A stretch of DNA of 27,575 nucleotides. It comes from Alistipes sp. (GTDB taxonomy: Bacteria > Bacteroidota > Bacteroidia > Bacteroidales > Rikenellaceae). Numbering within the stretch: the first letter of the stretch is position 1; each line of letters begins with the position of its first letter. The stretch spans positions 2,202-29,776 of the forward strand of contig JAHZDG010000014.1 of the NCBI GenBank assembly GCA_019422485.1, written 5' to 3'. The notes beneath the pieces are model-generated. The model was not told the origin of the DNA and did not search any database. It saw nothing but the letters and a program-made list of their open reading frames with translations. This document shows, piece after piece, positions 24,134 to 27,575 of this stretch. The translations under genes were made by a program, and so were the position numbers.

Positions 24134-25378
24134 ATGATGCAAAAACCGCCCGCTCCCAAACCATCCGCCCCTAAACTGTTTTTACCTCAAAATCGGATAG
24201 ATCCATTCATGTTCTCCCAGCCATCCTTCACCTCAGGCAACAAACGCCCCTTTTGGAGTTGGGGAAATGACAACTTATTCCCCTATGCATTGGCTCTCAT
24301 GTCGCGCCGTTCAACGACCCATCGCCGAATCATCAACGACAAGGCCGACTATATCTCAGGAAAAGGTTTTTCGTTCGATCCGAACAATCATATCCTCGAA
24401 GCATTTACCCAACGAGCCAACGGCTCCGGTGAAAGCCTGAGACAAATTGTCAATAAACTGGCTTTCGATAAGGCTCTGTTCGGAAATGCTTTTCTGGAAA
24501 TCGTGACAGATCCCGGACACACCTTTCTCTCGCTCTTCCACCAGGACGCCTCCAAATGCCGTGTCGCCAAAGAAAACAACGCTATTCTGCTGCATCACAA
24601 TTGGCGCGAGTTCAAAGTAAATCAGTGTCGCTCTCTGCCGCTCTACCCTCAATTCGAACCCGCTCCGGATGGAACCCTCCGATCCATCTTTCACTACAAA
24701 GACTATGAGCCCATGTTCGAACATTACGGGGTCCCGTCTTATATCGCCGGTATGAACGTCTCGGCCATCGCCTACAAAACCGACAAATGGAACATCAGCC
24801 GACTGGATAACTCGTTCCAACTTTCAGGCATTATGGTGCTGGACGGCGAAGTCGACAATGAACTGGATGCCCACCAAATCATACAGACCGCCGAAAAACG
24901 TTTTGCCGGAAAACCCGGACAGGTGATGTTTATGATCAAAAATGCGGAAGAAGCCGACAATTCGAAATTCGTTCCCATTGCCTCCGACAACGAAGGAGAT
25001 TGGAAACTGCTCCACGAACAAGCCACCTCCGATATTGTGGTCGCTCACTCCTGGTTCCGGTCACTCAGTGGATTGGACTACTCAACCGGTTTTAACTCCG
25101 AACGAATCCTGCACGAATACGAAATTGCCCTCAACACCCTGATTCTGGGCGAGCAGCAGGAACTACTGGAACCGATCCGAAATGCCATCACCAACATCCT
25201 CACTTGCGATGCCTCATCCCTGCAAGTTGTCAACCGACCGCCCACCCGTTCCAAACCGCTCTACATGAAAGTCTGGGAGGCCCGCAAAAACGATGGTCTG
25301 GATTACGATCCCACCGATCCTCAGCAAAACCTCTTTCTGGCCCAGATTACCAAATACGCCCTGAAAAACATCGACTGA
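24134..25378 (+). CDS. Phage portal protein
   Basis: A 414-residue protein with the layout of HK97/SPP1-type portal proteins, which form the dodecameric ring at the capsid vertex through which DNA passes. The Pro-rich N-terminus leads to FWSWGNDNLFPYALALMSRR, then KADYISGKGFSFDPNNHILE and LAFDKALFGNAFLEIV. A central stretch includes the DASKCRVAKENNAILLHHNW loop and HYGVPSYIAGMNVSAIAYK, and the C-terminal half is helical (AHSWFRSLSGLDYSTGFNSERILHEYEIALNTL), matching the stem/wing helices. The portal is unusually placed after protease, capsid and tail-tube candidates. The last base of the next gene's gap shows tight coupling: that ATG is at 25380. Two ATGs in a row (24134, 24137) could each start it. 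Confidence 0.78.
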   Translation: MMQKPPAPKPSAPKLFLPQNRIDPFMFSQPSFTSGNKRPFWSWGNDNLFPYALALMSRRSTTHRRIINDKADYISGKGFSFDPNNHILEAFTQRANGSGESLRQIVNKLAFDKALFGNAFLEIVTDPGHTFLSLFHQDASKCRVAKENNAILLHHNWREFKVNQCRSLPLYPQFEPAPDGTLRSIFHYKDYEPMFEHYGVPSYIAGMNVSAIAYKTDKWNISRLDNSFQLSGIMVLDGEVDNELDAHQIIQTAEKRFAGKPGQVMFMIKNAEEADNSKFVPIASDNEGDWKLLHEQATSDIVVAHSWFRSLSGLDYSTGFNSERILHEYEIALNTLILGEQQELLEPIRNAITNILTCDASSLQVVNRPPTRSKPLYMKVWEARKNDGLDYDPTDPQQNLFLAQITKYALKNID

Positions 25379-25379
25379 T

Positions 25380-25868
25380 ATGAGTACCTTTTTGCTCGCC
25401 ACTCCTGCAGAAGTATGGGAAATGGCTTTCCCCCCTAACGCCAACGGTCCCGATGACCAAATCAACGACACGTTGATCGAAACCGCTCAACTGCGGTACC
25501 TCAAACCGGCATTGGGTTCTTTATATGACACCCTGGAAGAAAGCCGTCATGCAGAATTCGTCACCCAATTTCTTAAAAAACCTTTGGCCTACTATGTCAG
25601 AAGCCTGGCATTAAACATGCTGAGTGCCTCGGTCGGAAGTTTGGGTATTCTGGAAGGAAAAACCGACTATGCCGCTCCCGTTTCGATCCGGCAGCTGCAT
25701 ATCCTCCGGAAAGAAGCTCGCCATCAAGCCGACCTTCTATTGGATCAGGCCATTGAACATATCGAAAATAATCCGACACTGTTCCCCGAATACGATCCGC
25801 ATCGAAACATTCGACACAAAATCCGTATACAAGGAGGGATCGCCCTGAAATCCCCGTTCCAACGCTGA
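25380..25868 (+). CDS. Small head-tail connector-like protein (DUF6712-type)
   Basis: A 162-residue, mostly helical protein (FVTQFLKKPLAYYVRSLALN; LHILRKEARHQADLLLDQAI) that lies one base after the portal stop. Its length and the basic HKIRIQGGIALKSPFQR end resemble Bacteroidales prophage proteins encoded next to portal or capsid genes, which I associate with DUF6712 and with an adaptor role between portal and tail. The comparison is from memory. It is the last gene of the block and is followed by the terminator at 25883-25915. Confidence 0.6.
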   Translation: MSTFLLATPAEVWEMAFPPNANGPDDQINDTLIETAQLRYLKPALGSLYDTLEESRHAEFVTQFLKKPLAYYVRSLALNMLSASVGSLGILEGKTDYAAPVSIRQLHILRKEARHQADLLLDQAIEHIENNPTLFPEYDPHRNIRHKIRIQGGIALKSPFQR

Positions 25869-25879
25869 AAAACAGGCAC

Positions 25880-26040
25880 GAAAAAAGGGAACACCTTCTA
25901 ACAGTGTTCCCTTTTCATATAGCATAGAAAAATTCGATGTCTAAATTTCAAAGGAAAACAGCAGAGAGAGACTGCTTGTCTCTCCTACCGTCTTTCCTTT
26001 TACTAACCTAAAACTACTAACCTAAATGAACCTAAACTTC
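25880..26040 (-). ncRNA. Structured small RNA with its own promoter and terminator
   Basis: On the minus strand a strong promoter (26045-26076) would start an RNA near 26040, and the terminator at 25883-25915 would end it, giving about 160 nt with no ORF. The 5' part has three TTTAGGTT repeats (complement at 26005-26012, 26019-26026 and 26029-26036). The middle is a long hairpin (25950-26000): inner stem GAGAGAC/GTCTCTC with a 5-base loop, continued by a further 15 or so pairs with one bulge on each side. The pattern looks familiar from intergenic regions of other Bacteroidales, but I cannot name an Rfam family; Bacteroidales-1 is one to check. It does not show the closed-end structure of 6S RNA. 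Function is unknown. Confidence 0.72.
25883..25915. terminator. Bidirectional terminator closing the phage block and the small RNA
   Basis: AAAAGGGAACAC (25883-25894) pairs perfectly with GTGTTCCCTTTT (25904-25915) around a 9-base loop. The plus-strand tail is TTTTCATAT; the minus-strand tail is TTTTTTCG. It ends the phage operon on plus and the small RNA on minus. Confidence 0.92.
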
Positions 26041-26044
26041 TCCG

Positions 26045-26076
26045 CAAAGATAAGCACAAAATCGACATTCTCCAAA
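26045..26076 (-). promoter_or_regulatory. Consensus Bacteroidota promoter for the small RNA
   Basis: On the minus strand TTTG (26073-26076) is followed by exactly 20 nt and TATCTTTG (26045-26052), a full match to the TTTG-N19-21-TAnnTTTG consensus. It is the best promoter in the window. The surrounding 26053-26140 interval is AT-rich and otherwise empty. Confidence 0.82.
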
Positions 26077-26144
26077 TTTTTTAAAAATTTCTTAAAAAAT
26101 TTTAATAACAAAACGCGTATCTTGCTCAGTTTAGGACACCTGGG

Positions 26145-27575
26145 CTACTGCATAGGAACGAAATTTTCGTAACGGACACTCCAACTGCCATCCTTGGGGA
26201 AGCCGGGAGCTTCACCTTCCGAACCGGTCCACCCCTGTGCCATCATGGCGACAGCCGTCAACAAACCTCCGTTCGACGGGAAATAGGGGAACGGTCCACC
26301 GGTTGCCAGCCCATGTTCATCGAACTGGAAGCCCTCTGAATCATGCAATAACAAATCGACAGCCAGTTCGGGTTGGCCGGTCCGGGCTGCGGCCATGGCC
26401 ATCATCGGGAAGTCCCAACCCCAAATCTTATTGAACTGCCATTCGTTCATCACCTTATCCAACGTACGAACAAAAGTGGTCGTATCAACACCATCCCCCG
26501 GAAGCATGCCCAATACCCCCGTCAGCGCAGGATGTTCATACGTATACTTGGTCCACATTTCAGGAATGCCTTCATAGGTCACATAAACGCTGTCCTGCGT
26601 CGGCAGCGGAGCCAGCTTATTATAGACATCGGCCCATTTTTCATTCGGAGCCATCCCGAGCCGTTCACGCCATTTCTGTGCAGTCCGCAACCCGTAACGG
26701 AAATACCCCAATTCAAAAATAGGATTGGTCGTAGCCAGAGCATCCGTATTTTCCGAAACGATCACCACGGGAGGACCTAACACATATTCGCCTTTCTTGT
26801 CATCATAATACGCATAGTCGGCCATATAGTCCGCCGAAGCGAAAACGACATCCTTCCATTTATCGAGCGTTTCCTGGGTCGGATGCATCAGATAATCCTG
26901 TTCAGCGAAATAGATCGGATGAGGCTGCTGCCAAATCAACAATCCGTGGGCCCAGCAAGGCCATTCCCGGTCGAAATCCGCCGTACATTTGGGCCATTTG
27001 GCTCCACTGCGTCCCATCAACTGGGCCCGAGCCATGGAGGTCGGCAAATAATCACGGTAGATATGCAGACTCTTATCGAACAACGGCCAGCGGTTCCACA
27101 ACGCATAGTGAACCCCATGCCACCAAATCATTTCGAAGTGGAAACGGCCATACCACCCGTTATTGACCAAACCGCTCTCCTGAGGAGGCAGACTGCCGGC
27201 TTCATTCACCCGCATCACATATTGAGACAGCACAATGCGGCGTTCAAGTTCTTTCCAGCGAGGATCCTTACTCCCCGACAGGTCGATGGCCGCACCAGAG
27301 TTCCAATAGTTTACCCAAGCTTCACTGCTTTTAACAAAAACATCCGCGGCAGCCGTCAATTCACCTTCCGGACGAGCCTCAGAGAACGTACAGGTCAAAG
27401 CGATTTTATCGGTTCCATCCGGTTTAAAATAGAAGCGATGCGGCATGGAATCTACCGTTGACGATTCGAATTTCCCTGCCGAAGTCCATTTCACGGCAGT
27501 AAAATATTGCGTCGTATCCAACGTGCGTTCGATCAGGGCCGATTCATCCGTTTGATCCACAATCTCGGCAGAATG
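26145..27575 (-). CDS. Six-hairpin glycosidase-like protein (GH65/GH95-like), 5'-truncated
   Basis: At least 476 codons are present; the frame stays open to the right edge, so the N-terminus is missing. The visible part has a beta-rich N-terminal section (to about 90), then an (alpha/alpha)6-type catalytic region. That region includes NNGWYGRFHFEMIWWHGVHY, LMGRSGAKWPKCTADFDREW, a PVVIVSENTDALATTNPIFE segment, MLPGDGVDTTTF and FNKIWGWDFPMMAMAAARTG. The MIWWHG and NPIFE/GWD patterns recall GH65- or GH95-clan enzymes acting on secreted glycans. Candidate catalytic acids include the Glu in HFEMIW and that in SENTDA, but I cannot assign them. Substrate is unknown. The gene ends 93 nt before the small RNA promoter. 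The in-frame GTG at 27560 is an internal codon, not the start. Confidence 0.65.
   Translation of the reverse strand, partial: HSAEIVDQTDESALIERTLDTTQYFTAVKWTSAGKFESSTVDSMPHRFYFKPDGTDKIALTCTFSEARPEGELTAAADVFVKSSEAWVNYWNSGAAIDLSGSKDPRWKELERRIVLSQYVMRVNEAGSLPPQESGLVNNGWYGRFHFEMIWWHGVHYALWNRWPLFDKSLHIYRDYLPTSMARAQLMGRSGAKWPKCTADFDREWPCWAHGLLIWQQPHPIYFAEQDYLMHPTQETLDKWKDVVFASADYMADYAYYDDKKGEYVLGPPVVIVSENTDALATTNPIFELGYFRYGLRTAQKWRERLGMAPNEKWADVYNKLAPLPTQDSVYVTYEGIPEMWTKYTYEHPALTGVLGMLPGDGVDTTTFVRTLDKVMNEWQFNKIWGWDFPMMAMAAARTGQPELAVDLLLHDSEGFQFDEHGLATGGPFPYFPSNGGLLTAVAMMAQGWTGSEGEAPGFPKDGSWSVRYENFVPMQ

Noticed and set aside
25880..26040. 6S RNA as identity of the small RNA
   Set aside because: The 5' and 3' ends do not pair to form the closed stem and central bubble of 6S RNA.
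1..27575. tRNA or rRNA genes, insertion sequences
   Set aside because: I saw no tRNA cloverleaf ending, rRNA segment or transposase on either strand.

Overview
The window looks like a chromosomal segment from a member of the Bacteroidota, most likely order Bacteroidales. It is GC-balanced and gut-type. The main reasons are the promoters, which fit the family's TTTG / TAnnTTTG pattern rather than the E. coli one, the absence of Shine-Dalgarno sequences, and gene content typical of that group: a DUF2723 O-mannosyltransferase-like protein, a GH127 arabinofuranosidase, a FadL-type outer-membrane protein and Bacteroidales-type phage structural genes. A Rikenellaceae/Alistipes-like host is a guess only.

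Housekeeping half (1-15.5 kb). The start of proS runs off the left edge on the minus strand. Divergent from it are a repeat-rich lipoprotein and an outer-membrane beta-barrel protein, closed by a bidirectional terminator. Facing them on the minus strand are a NarL-type response regulator with its histidine kinase, a secreted GH127 enzyme and ribosomal protein L19 (rplS). Then come surE and a winged-helix AlkX/AlkZ-like gene on plus, cysS on minus (its terminator lies inside the winged-helix ORF), and on plus a DUF2723 membrane protein translationally coupled to rnhB.

Phage-derived block (about 15.55-25.9 kb). Downstream of rnhB a 270-bp leader carries a 14-bp-stem hairpin overlapping a promoter and the first of five direct TTATCAACA repeats. 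It is followed by twelve same-strand loci: an AT-hook protein, a tail-chaperone-like protein, a head-tail/tail-terminator-like gene split by an in-frame TGA, two tail-type proteins (334 and 800 aa), a short Pro/Ser-rich protein, a small HTH-like protein, a ClpP-like head protease with a scaffold-like tail, a major capsid candidate, a tail-tube candidate, a portal protein and a small connector-like protein. No terminase, tape-measure gene, integrase, repressor or lysis gene is visible inside the block, and its base composition resembles the host genes. It is therefore either a decayed prophage or a domesticated capsid/tail module (gene-transfer-agent-like or tailocin-like). Its retained open frames make the second possibility worth testing.

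Right end (25.88-27.6 kb). The block ends at a terminator shared with a convergent, roughly 160-nt structured small RNA on the minus strand, which has a textbook Bacteroidota promoter. Beyond it is the 3' part of a six-hairpin glycosidase-like gene running off the right edge.
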